From the NCBI GenBank assembly GCA_040954595.2, contig CM082588.2, forward strand, positions 9,300,001 through 9,364,000: a stretch of 64,000 nucleotides of DNA, read 5' to 3'. The DNA comes from Balanoglossus misakiensis (taxonomy: Eukaryota > Hemichordata). Under the pieces are notes generated by a model. That model had not been told where the DNA came from. It made no database searches and saw only the letters and a program-made list of their open reading frames with translations. The position numbers and the translations under genes are program-made. Positions 11,142-19,352 of this stretch are shown here, piece by piece (within the stretch, counting starts at the first letter, position 1; each line of letters starts with the position of its first letter).

Positions 11142-12808
11142 ATTCTTTATTTAATTATTATTATTATTATTATTATTATTGCATAACACAGCAAGCATAA
11201 TACAGCATATCCATAAAATATATACATATACATCAGAATAAATAATATCATGCAATGACCACAAATAAATACAGACTTGAATTCAATTATCAACAATACC
11301 ACTGTTGATCATACAAAAGGGTTGTATTGTAAAGGCAAATCTCTAGTTTTAAATCTCTAAATTTAAATTTTGCTAAGTTGCCAATCAACAGACCCTTCAT
11401 TGCTGAAATAATCACACAGTCTATTTCTTACATTATTTGCTCCCTCTGTTCCCCTTGTGGGTGGATGTCTTTCTAGACAAACCATACCAGTGTTTTCATG
11501 TCTCCAAGCACCATCAAGGATGTCATGTGTCACGGGGTCAACAATGTCTGTTGATCCTGGAGGTGTATAAACTGTGTTTGCAGTAGAATGGGACACCAGA
11601 TAATTATGCAAAGCACAGCAGGCTAAAACAACACTTTGTACAGTGTCTGGGGGAAGATTGATTGCTGTCTGAAATATTCTAAAACGACTGGCCAGTATAC
11701 CAAAAGCATTCTCAACAACTCTTCTGGCCCTGGAGAGTCTGTAATTATACAATCTCTTCTCCAAGGAAAGTTGGCGGTATGGGTATGGTTTCATGAGGTA
11801 CTCTTTTATGGGAAAAGCATCATCAGCCACTACCATGTATGGCAAGCATTCAGTTGTACCAGGTAGTGGTGCGGGCTTTGGTACTTTTAGGGCATTTGTT
11901 TCCAAAGCAGATGACAAAGAACAAGCTCTATACACACCCCCATCACTAATCCGACCCTGACATCCAACATCTACATATGTAAATTTATAATGGGCATCAA
12001 CAAGGCCCATTAGCACAATACTGAAAGTATGTTTGTAGTTGTAGTAAATACTCCCACTGTTTGCTGGCTTTCTGATTACAACATGCTTGCCATCTAGGGC
12101 ACCAATGCAATTTGGAAAGTTCCATCTGTCTTCAAAGTCCTTTGCAATTTTGGCCCAATCTTCTGTTGTACTTGGAGTCTGAAACAAACATGGGATGCAT
12201 AATAAAGTCATGTTACATTACAGTCCTCTGACAGCATATTCAGTTCCTTGGTTTTTTAAATAACATTTTTTAAAGTGATGGTAAACTAACTGAATTAGCT
12301 GATTTTGAATGAAAATGTCCCTGAACCAGAAAATGTTACAAATGTATTTTGTTTTTTTCAGTGTTCCCAAGATTCGGAGGATTCTATTTCAGAGGACCAT
12401 GACGAAGTTGTTCAACATGTTGAACCTAGACCATCTCGCAAAAGGAAACAAGATGAAACAAGCTTTATGTTATCTAGCATGGCTGCGGCATGCAATAAAA
12501 TAGCAAACAAAAACGAAACAACACGTTCTTCACCTTCGGATGAAGCTTTCGGCAACTATGTTGCTGGAGAGCTCGCAGCTTGTGAAAACGTAAAAGCCAA
12601 AGCTGTGGCAAAATTGAAGATATCAGAAATAATTACTAAAATGTGTTTGGGAGAATTTAATTTGCCAAGATTCGAACCATTTATATATCAAACACCACCT
12701 GCCACACAAACATACCCTTCTGGCCCAACCCCATACACCAGCACCCCAGCCCACCATTCTCCTGAATGCTCATACACTCCCACCCATCATCCTTTGGTAG
12801 ATTTTTAG
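3580..12808 (+). CDS. MADF/BESS-like DNA-binding protein of the Harbinger element (3 exons, 259 aa)
   Basis: Exons 3580-3730, 4144-4325 and 12362-12808 total 780 nt and keep one frame through both junctions (phase 1, then phase 0), with GT-AG introns. Residues 1-110 form a MADF/Myb-SANT-like domain: WSDDQVDQLIEKY, then RPLWDVSHADYKDR, then VYKKIKNLRTMYARHRR after the first junction. A basic patch (SRKRK, ~136-140) could be a nuclear signal. Residues ~174-211 (FGNYVAGELAACENVKAKAV, then KLKISEIITKM) resemble the BESS-type C-terminal module. The tail is rich in Pro, Ser and Thr. Known: Harbingers encode a second DNA-binding protein that helps import the transposase and bind the ends. Odd: intron 2 is 8.0 kb and contains the antisense last exon of the transposase, and an inserted repeat starts at the stop codon, so the true C-terminus may be altered. 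Confidence 0.82.
4144..4325 (+). CDS. MADF protein exon 2
   Basis: Acceptor TTTCTCATTTAAG|TACC and donor CCTCAG|GTAATG. Joined in phase 1 it continues the MADF domain with VPSVYKKIKNLRT and RQWILNKLSFCDEY. The ending is phase 0, matching exon 3. Confidence 0.8.
4550..11180 (+). repeat. 1.6-kb tandem array, 4.1 copies, inside MADF intron 2
   Basis: Equivalent points (AGCC before the TGGTGAAATTTTT motif) fall at 4569, 6178, 7812, 9410 and 11025, giving units of 1609, 1634, 1598 and 1615 bp plus a ~150-bp fifth start. Units are near-identical apart from small indels and a (TTA)n microsatellite whose length differs in each copy (longest near 6256-6328, very short near 7897-7908). The 74-codon frames at 4917, 6555, 8135 and 9763 are conserved only because the duplication is recent; no domain is recognisable in them. 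Each unit carries CTGCACATGCGCAG or a one-base variant (for example 5918-5931), the motif also found near both transposon ends. Confidence 0.93.
11363..12178 (-). CDS. Transposase exon 4 (DDE catalytic domain)
   Basis: Acceptor TTTGTTTCAG|ACTCCAAG. The first 11 codons of the longer open frame (starting 12211) are intronic. It carries all three catalytic blocks, the downstream ALHNYLV motif and a stop at 11363. Confidence 0.93.
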   Translation of the reverse strand, partial: TPSTTEDWAKIAKDFEDRWNFPNCIGALDGKHVVIRKPANSGSIYYNYKHTFSIVLMGLVDAHYKFTYVDVGCQGRISDGGVYRACSLSSALETNALKVPKPAPLPGTTECLPYMVVADDAFPIKEYLMKPYPYRQLSLEKRLYNYRLSRARRVVENAFGILASRFRIFQTAINLPPDTVQSVVLACCALHNYLVSHSTANTVYTPPGSTDIVDPVTHDILDGAWRHENTGMVCLERHPPTRGTEGANNVRNRLCDYFSNEGSVDWQLSKI

Positions 12809-15800
12809 GTCCCATTGGTATAGGCATATATACCATGGGACCTTATGGGATCGATTGCATCTGTATGTATGTATGTATGTATGTATGTATGTATGTATGT
12901 ATGTATGTATGTCCGTCCACATCAAAAACTTGAAAACCGCTGTATGTATCACCTTGTTATTTGGTGTGCAGATGCAGGCTTGACTGTAGATGGGAGTTTG
13001 TTGTCATTGCCAAAATGAAAAATGTGAATTTGGTCAAAACTCAGTACCTCAAGAACTACTATTATTAGGGGACCAAGCGCCCTCAGGCGCTTGGTCCCCT
13101 TCTGTTATTGCTGGAGTTTTTCTTCTTTCTTCTTGAGTCGTTTTTTTGCTCCCGTTTTTCTCTGAAATTCCGGCACCTGCGCCTATGAAGTTTGGCACGA
13201 TGATTGGGGCCCATGAGTACTAGTGCACCTGCCCTTTGAATTTGTAATTAGTCACGTGACTTGGTGGCTATAATCGAGCGAAATTTTCAAATTGACCTAA
13301 TTTGCACGTTAATGGGGGAATGTACATTCTTTTCGCGATTTTTGTAGACCATGTGGCCAAAATCCCCTGTGCCAAATTTCAAGGTCCTAGGCCACGTCGA
13401 TTTTGAGAAGAAGATTTTTGTAATATTTTTCGCATTTTTGGTGGGCTGAGGACGGACACTGGGGCATCGGACTTTGACCATCATTACGTAATGTTGTGGA
13501 GATCTCATTAGCTACTCACTTCTGGCGGGTTGCAGTAGTCCTTGGAAAATCGGCTGAAATACGTAAACAGACCAGTGATTATTTTCCACGGAATGAATTT
13601 TGGGATAACACATTATCGGAGTTCAGGCTGTGTTAGGGCGTTTTATTGAATTACGCTGAGTTTGTTAGCTGTTGCCGTTCAAATGTTTCTATCTAGACCC
13701 GGCTACACTGGTTAACATTCAATGTAATGCGGCAGCGGACTTTGACCCTCAGTCGCTAATGTGGCCGAAATACGTCAGCAGACCAATGATTTTCTTGCAC
13801 GAAGGGAGTATGGTACCAGCAATAATCAGAGATCAGGCTTCTTTGCCGTTCAGTTCCTACTTCAGTCGTGACGTTGCAACTGAACGTTCAGTATGGGGGT
13901 TGGCCCGCAGTTGGCCCGTAATGGCACGCAGCTTCATGCAGCTGTACGGGACGAAAATAATACGCCCGATTCGGGGGGTCAGTCACCTGTGACACCTGCG
14001 TAATTCAATTATGTGCATGTGTAATTGTGGGGTCAATGAAAGGGATGCTAGTGTGGTATTTGTTGCAAATGGATCAATATGAAGTCCGATTTTCCTGTCA
14101 AGTTAGGCTGCATTCACAAAATCCTCAGGAGGGGGGGGGGGCAGGAGAATTGAGGAGGGGATTTGAAAAAATTGAGGGTATGTAAGGGGGGGGGATTTGA
14201 ACTAATTTAGGGACTGAAAGGGGGGGGGGACTTGAAAACTTTGACGACTAAATATTTATTTTGAGTCCCCAAAAATGCAGTTTCGCGCCCTTTATTTTAC
14301 AAAATTTTCTAATGTGGGAGGGGGACACCCCCTCCCACACCCACCCCCTTCATTCATCGACACCTTTCAATCATTGACTGGTTTATCTAGTGTCCCAGGT
14401 CAGGGGACTTGCCCCACCCCATGATAACTTTGAGCGGCGACGGTTAAATTTGTCCTCCCCAACATACCGGTAGTTGAGTTAATTTGCCTTTGCCGGGTTC
14501 ATTAAAATGCAGCTTTGAGCTCTGTATTTTATAAAATTTTCTTACGTGCACCCCCTCCCAAACCCACCCCCTTCAATTTTGGTTTACAATGACTCCCAAC
14601 ACAGGATACAAATACTTAAAAAATGGGAGCGCTGTTTTTCTTTTTTTACGAGATAGATACTAGGTGATCTGTTTTGCTCTGTGAAAGAAAATGGGGAGGG
14701 GGGGATTTCAAAATTTTGGCAGTTCGGAAGGGGGGGATTTGAAATTTTTCGGGTTGTGTACGGGGGGCATGTGAAAATTAGCGGTAAAAAAAAATTGAAT
14801 TCTCCCGCCCCCCCCCCCCCCCCCCCCCTCAAGAGGTGTTTGTGAATGCAGCCTTATGGGCGATCTTATGTGACATTTCACCTACTTTTGCTTAGTGAGC
14901 ATCCACAGCAGATGCATGCAGCTTTGGCGTGGGGGGGGGGGGGGGGGCATATACGGATGGGACCATAAAGATATACCAAAGGCGGGGTCACCTGTTGCAC
15001 CTGCCTAAGTCATTGATTTTGTACATTTAATTGGACACTAACCAACAGGGCAATAGGTGTGGTTTTTGTTCCACAGGGACGAATGTAAGTGTCAGTTTGT
15101 TTTTGCCCAAATGTATAAGTTGATTTGGATGACCTCTGTCGTACAGTGCCATATCTCAGCCCGTTGTACAAGTGCAGCTTTGGTATTCGGAGCGAAACTA
15201 TCATGAAATGCCAAATACAGGGGGATACCTGCGACACCTGCTTGATTCATGTATTACGTGCATACCTAATGGTAGGCAAAGTGAAAGGGCTGCAAATGTA
15301 GGATTTGTTGCACATGACATAAACAGGAATGAACATTTTTTGTCAAATTTTTGGGTGACATCAGGTGTCCATTGACCTGCTTTCCATATGTTAGCATGCA
15401 CATCATATATAGCCAGGTGTTTGGAGGGGTAGGGTAGGACCCTCTGCGTCATGAAATGCTCAATTCCTGGAGCCACCTGTAACTTACTTGCCTAACTCAT
15501 TATTATGGCCATACCTAATTTGACAAACCCAAAGGGCGAGGATTTTCCATTGTCTTGAATAAGAACCAAATAAGAATCCTAATTTTTGGCCCAATTTTTG
15601 GATACCCTCAGCTGACCTTTGAAGTAACTGAAGTACTTACAACGTAGAAGTTCACCTTTGGTTGTTGTGTTTGTATTTGTAAGACATCCATTTCGGGTGG
15701 TTGCCTACTTCCCCATATCTCCACATCCAGAGCAAATACAGCCTACGCATTTGAATGGTACAACCCTGAATGGAGTCTAATGGTTATTAACTCTATGCTT

Positions 15801-17153
15801 GGGCCCCTTCAACGCTGCTTGCAGCTTTAATTATTATTATTATTACTGGTCAGATTGCTTTGCAAATTGGTGTGTATTTATTTTATTGAGTTGTTTTAAT
15901 TAGGCAGGAAGCCCCTTCCTGAGGCAGTGAATTATATACAAATTCCTGAAAGATTACATAACTGGCTTGTTCTATTTAGTGTATGTACAGTACATATGCC
16001 ATTGGCAGCTAATGGGTCAGTCAGTGCTTGCCCATTGATCTCTCGCTAAGAGTGTGTGTGTGTGTGTGTGTGTGTGTCTGTCTGTATATGGCCATGTACT
16101 CTGGTGTAGACTTTTTCTTGTATAATCCCTCAATGGGACCACCGTGTCCTTGACGCGATTTTTAAAAACATGTTAAAGAATTCTATAATGATTTTCTCTT
16201 TAAGCAATATTTTAGTTGTTTGCGCAGGTTTCTGCCCAGAGTGTAAAAAGTTAAATTTTATTTCCAGTGTTTTTTAAACAAAGTTGTAGTGTAATGCTGA
16301 GAGGATATTTTAGTACATAAGATATATTTATTAAATTTGGGACTGAAATTTTCGTGTGTTTACAATACTGTTGGTTGCTATAGCTTGTTGACCCCCCATT
16401 TTTATTCCACAGATCAAATATTTAGAAGTCATAGTATCATCAGTATTAATGAATACATAAACAACAAGGAAGGTAAGAGTTAGATTTTAAGAAAAAAACA
16501 TTTCAATAATCACATCCATTGTAACATGCAACTTATTGTTGTTGTTGTCTCCATATTTGGAGTGTGTTAGCATTCTATGTAATATTTTATTGATATGTAT
16601 ACTAAGATTTTCTGTTTTAAAGTCCAAATGACTTAAAAAATGAAATAAACATGGAAAAAATTTATAGTTACCTTGAGATAGCTGTCTTTAAGAGCCTCGA
16701 AGATTGCTTCACATGTTTCTGGGATTATTTTCCGAATTGTTGAAACAGACATCCGAAATCCATACTGTAGACATTGGTATGATTGTCCTATGGAGAAACA
16801 ATACAAAACAATTAAATGCATTTGTATACAAACATCTACAGATCATATATATATATATATATATATATATCTGTCTTGAAAATTGAAGAAAGTACTCTGA
16901 TTTTTAACATGGTTGAACACCATGCAATGCACCCTGTGAGTGCTTCAGTGCATATACAGACTTATAATTGATACAGGATGGCATGCCAATTATAGTAAAT
17001 GTCTATTTTACAGAAAATATAGGGTACTTTCTCCATTTTCATTACAGATATATATATATATATATATATATATAGTAGAGGACTCTACTATCAAGCTCTG
17101 GATTTACACCATCGAGCACTCTGCCAGCAGAACTTGCAACGAACTCCCAAATC

Positions 17154-17184
<31 letters not shown>

Positions 17185-17759
17185 TATATATATATATATA
17201 CACGCGCACACACACACACTCACATGTGTAATGATAAAAGCTGTAGCACATTTGTATACCTGTTGCCAAAAACCGGAGGGTTACAGCCAACCGTTCCCCT
17301 GGAGATATTGATGACCTCATGACTGTGTCCTGTTTCTGGATTCTGTCTTCTATTAGGGTTAGCAAATCTGAAAACCCTGTGTAATTGACCCTCAAAAAAT
17401 TCTTGTAGCATCTTGGGTCCTCTAATCTTAACTCTTGAATGAGAGTGTGATACCATCCCAGTTGTGGTCTCCGTAACAGCCAAGGCCTACACCAAAGTTT
17501 TCTGTAAATATGTGAATTGTACATGTCAACAGTTCCATAAATAAAATTTTAAAAATCTTGGTAATTCAGGAAGTTATATGTTGAGACACATGCATACAAA
17601 AACTGGATTTACAAAGCTATTAAGTAAAATATCACATTCATTTTACTCATAATTATAAATTATTCACCTTTTCCTTTTCTTTTTCTTATTTCTCTCTTGG
17701 AATAAGTAGGCAGTTGCAGTTGCCAGAATTACCAGAAAATCTTCCTGTATGTCATTCAT
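11363..17759 (-). CDS. PIF/Harbinger DDE transposase (4 exons, 421 aa)
   Basis: Exons in coding order: 17759-17668, 17501-17260, 16787-16672, 12178-11363. They sum to 1266 nt including the stop, every junction is GT-AG and the phases match (2, 1, 0). The N-terminus has a basic KKKKRKR stretch across junction 1, then WLLRRPQLGWYHTL and LRLEDPRCYKNFLRV, then SPGERLAVTLRFLATG. Exon 3 gives the helix-turn-helix-like YGFRMSVSTIRKIIPETCEA. Exon 4 is the DDE_4 nuclease domain: GALDGKH (Asp179), VADDAFP (Asp269/270) and RRVVENAFG (Glu306). Known: these are the Harbinger transposase blocks, and the length is normal for the family. All three catalytic residues are present and no stop or frameshift was found. 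Odd: intron 3 (12179-16671) holds the antisense last exon of the MADF gene and a nest of insertions. Confidence 0.9.
12362..12808 (+). CDS. MADF protein exon 3 (BESS-like C-terminus)
   Basis: Acceptor TTTTTTTCAG|TGTTCC, phase 0. It encodes an acidic stretch, RPSRKRKQ, the BESS-like helix block and a Pro/Thr/Ser-rich tail with repeated Tyr-Thr motifs. It starts only 184 bp from the opposing transposase exon 4. Confidence 0.8.
   Translation, partial: CSQDSEDSISEDHDEVVQHVEPRPSRKRKQDETSFMLSSMAAACNKIANKNETTRSSPSDEAFGNYVAGELAACENVKAKAVAKLKISEIITKMCLGEFNLPRFEPFIYQTPPATQTYPSGPTPYTSTPAHHSPECSYTPTHHPLVDF
13067..13100. repeat. Perfect 34-nt terminal hairpin
   Basis: Arms AGGGGACCAAGCGCC and GGCGCTTGGTCCCCT enclose the loop CTCA. 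It is paralogous to the hairpin at 27195-27228 with compensated differences in both arms. Confidence 0.9.
14106..14853. mobile_element. G-tract MITE (748 bp, TTA target duplication)
   Basis: Terminal inverted repeat GGCTGCATTCACAAA / TTTGTGAATGCAGCC with a TTA duplication at 14103-14105 and 14854-14856. The left interior is G-tract rich and the right interior is C-tract rich. The core shares long text with the MITEs at 21432 and 22978 (for example CAGTTTCGCGCCCTTTATTT and GTTTATCTAGTGTCCCAGG). The 3-bp TTA duplication suggests Harbinger-type mobilisation. The small minus ORF across it is a G/C-tract artefact. Confidence 0.85.
16672..16787 (-). CDS. Transposase exon 3 (helix-turn-helix region)
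   Basis: Acceptor GTTTCTCCATAG|GACAATC and donor ATCTCAAG|GTAACT (phase 0). It encodes SYQCLQYGFRMSVSTIRKII, the hallmark helix-turn-helix segment of Harbinger transposases. Confidence 0.85.
16846..17210. repeat. (AT)n microsatellites in transposase introns
   Basis: Three AT-dinucleotide runs (about 16846-16870, 17046-17073 and 17153-17201), the last followed by CA repeats to ~17220. They flank transposase exon 2 on its 3' side and between introns. They create tyrosine/isoleucine-rich spurious ORFs on both strands. Confidence 0.95.
17260..17501 (-). CDS. Transposase exon 2
   Basis: Acceptor ATATTTACAG|AAAACTTTGG and donor GGCAACAG|GTATAC (phase 1). It encodes the conserved N-terminal block ending TLRFLATG. 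The open frame continues past the donor only into (AT)n microsatellite, so the longer 160-codon reading is not real. Confidence 0.82.
17668..17759 (-). CDS. Transposase exon 1
   Basis: ATG at 17759 begins MNDIQEDFLVIL. It ends in a lysine/arginine run at AAAAG|GTGAAT (phase 2). The AG left over plus the first A of exon 2 completes an Arg codon, giving a plausible nuclear signal. Confidence 0.75.
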
Positions 17760-18388
17760 CTTCGTGAAGTGTCGTAAAAATAAACACACAACGTTATTAT
17801 ATGACATGATCTTAAAATTAAAAAACAAACAAAACAACCATGTACTTGTATCTATAACATTTGGTCATTTAATGCTTTGACAACAATTGTAGTGCATAAG
17901 CTTTATATAATTATTTAATTCTCAAAAAATACGGATAACATTATAAACATTGTGGCGTCATCCCTTCTCAGCTTGAGCGTTCTCTGGTGTCATTGCTACA
18001 AGCGGTAGGTACGGTACAATCACACGTAAAGTAGCATAAAAAAAACTAAGTGTAAGCACATTGCACAGAGTGTATGCATTGCCGGCCATATACACATGCG
18101 TACGTACTGTAGAGTGTTGAATTTCGACAGTACGTGAACTGCAAAGTACATATTAAAGCAATGATTGAGCTTGCAACGGTATTTTGCAAATAATCCCTGC
18201 ACACAGATCCTAAAATCAACAATAGATAAGAAGGAATCAAAAAAATATTGAGCGACAGGGCGAAACTTACCTTTCCTATTGTTTACATACGATGATAGGG
18301 CTTCTGCACATGCGCAGTCCTGTTCACGCGCTGCGAGTTGCCAGTTGAGTCGCCCCGTGTAACCGTTCGCAGTAGCGACGCGACTGGC
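17760..18388 (-). promoter_or_regulatory. Transposase upstream region / right subterminal zone
   Basis: No coding frame. It lies between the transposase ATG and the right TIR and holds CTGCACATGCGCAG at 18304-18317, mirrored by 2884-2897 at the left end. Several GAGTTGCC-type copies lie inside 18330-18400. The promoter role is inferred from position; no TATA box was placed. Confidence 0.4.
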
Positions 18389-18446
18389 GTTGCGCGTCGA
18401 GTTGCCTACCGAGTTGCCTGCCGAGTTGCCTCGTGTAACTCGGCCT
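18389..18446 (-). repeat. Harbinger right TIR (58 bp)
   Basis: Perfect inverted copy of 2660-2717, ending TAACTCGGCCT. It is followed by the TAC duplication (18447-18449) and by the resumption of the 127-bp unit at CGGAAAAC. Confidence 0.95.
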
Positions 18447-19043
18447 TACCGGAAAACTTTCTTATTCGCTCGGGCCTGTGTGTTCTACGCATCACAACGG
18501 AATATGCAAATAAGGAGACGGTGACTGGAAGCAACCATCGATATTTTAGAACAAACAGTCGATCTACAGAGTCTACCGGAAAACTTTCTTATTCGCTCGG
18601 GCCTGTGTGTTCTACGCATCACAACGGAATATGCAAATAAGGAGACGGTGACTGGAAGCAACCATGGATATTTTAGAACAAACAGTCAATCTACAGAGTC
18701 TACCGGAAAACTTTCTTATTCGCTCGGGCCTGTGTGTTCTACGCATCACAACGGAATATGCAAATAAGGAGACGGTGACTGGAAGCAACCATCGATATTT
18801 TAGAACAAACAGTCGATCTACAGAGTCTACCGGAAAACTTTCTTATTCCCTCGGGCCTGTGTGTTCTACGCATCACAACGGAATATGCAAATAAGGAGAC
18901 GGTGACTGGAAGCAACCATGGATATTTTAGAACAAACAGTCGATCAACAGAGTCCACCGGAAAACTTTCTTATTCGCTCGGGCCTGTGTGTTCTACGCAT
19001 CACAACGGAATATGCAAATAAGGAGACGGTGTTTGGAAGCAAC
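18447..19043 (+). repeat. 127-bp tandem array, right part (5 copies)
   Basis: Continues the unit interrupted at 2659. Landmarks fall near 18471, 18598, 18724, 18852 and 18978, with near-identical copies. It ends where GGAGACGGTG is followed by TTTGGAAGCAACC instead of ACTGGAAGC. Together with the left part the pre-insertion array had 11 units. Confidence 0.95.
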
Positions 19044-19352
19044 CAAATTGAAAGATTGTGGTTACATTACGTTTTTTCAAGTAGACTTGACACCAAATCT
19101 TCTCTGTCACCGGAACTCTACCTTTTGAGTCCTTTAAATAACTCTCTTTCTTTCTTCCGTATGGTATCAATAAAACAAGAAAGACAAAAGAAACTTTCAC
19201 GAGAGAATAGATTTTGTATTTGCAATGATGGCAGTACCGAAAACGAGAACCATTTCCTTTTGCAAAGTAAATTTAATAACGTTTTAAATTATCTCCCACC
19301 CCGGTACTCCACAAACCCGAATCTAGATAAATTTGGAATTGTGCCGTATTGA
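19044..19352 (+). pseudogene. Possible LINE reverse-transcriptase C-terminal remnant
   Basis: The frame running out of the 127-bp array continues to 19352 and contains FCICNDGSTENENHFLLQ. This resembles the C-x2-C...E-E-HFLL-C zinc motif at the end of many LINE ORF2 proteins, although the final cysteine is missing. The following residues (NPNLDKF) also fit such tails. There is no upstream RT. Weak, motif-only call. Confidence 0.3.

Larger units (their letters stand above)
13067..15835. mobile_element. Hairpin-ended element inserted in element X
   Basis: The left end is a perfect 15-bp stem with a 4-nt loop (13067-13100). The right end carries GCTTGGGCCCCTT, an approximate inverted match to AGGGGACCAAGC. 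The interior contains diverged ~235-bp repeats, each with a paired CACCTG...CACCTGC landmark (near 13985, 14990, 15225 and 15470) once the nested MITE is removed. No open frame has recognisable domains. The AT-rich flanks (ATTATT) hint at a target duplication but do not define it. Confidence 0.55.
12808..16160. mobile_element. Interspersed element 'X', copy 1 (interrupted), inside the transposase intron
   Basis: The head (12808-13066) begins with an imperfect hairpin GGTCCCATTGGTATA / TATACCATGGGACC, then a (TATG)n run, then text shared with 25380-25620 (TCCGTCCACATCAAAAACTTG; GTCAAAACTCAG). The tail (about 15836-16160: CTGGTCAGATTGCTTTGCAA, a (TG)n run, then CCACCGTGTCCTTGACG) matches parts of the 25.3-27.2 kb element. 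The two halves are separated by the 13067-15835 insertion. The right boundary is approximate. No coding capacity is seen. Confidence 0.6.
2660..18446. mobile_element. Large PIF/Harbinger DNA transposon with two interlocked genes (15.8 kb)
   Basis: Seen: the ends are a 58-bp perfect inverted repeat (2660-2717 and 18389-18446). The 3-bp duplication TAC (2657-2659 and 18447-18449) is exactly the host triplet in an unoccupied 127-bp unit (GAGTC-TAC-CGGAAAA). The element encodes a DDE_4-type transposase (minus strand) and a MADF/BESS-type protein (plus strand), the usual two-gene cargo of Harbinger elements. Known: Harbingers make 3-bp duplications, most often TWA; TAC is a variant. Inference: both frames read through all predicted splice junctions, so this copy could be autonomous or only recently silenced. 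Autonomous Harbingers are usually a few kb. The excess here is a 6.6-kb tandem array (4550-11180) and a ~3.4-kb insertion nest (12808-16160). Confidence 0.92.

Noticed and set aside
14584-14832. Minus ORF in the G-tract MITE
   Set aside because: Composed of Gly/Pro runs from C/G tracts, inside a non-coding MITE.
17042-17524. 160-codon minus-strand ORF taken whole as a gene
   Set aside because: Only 17260-17501 matches the transposase. The rest is intron and AT-repeat translation beyond a good donor.
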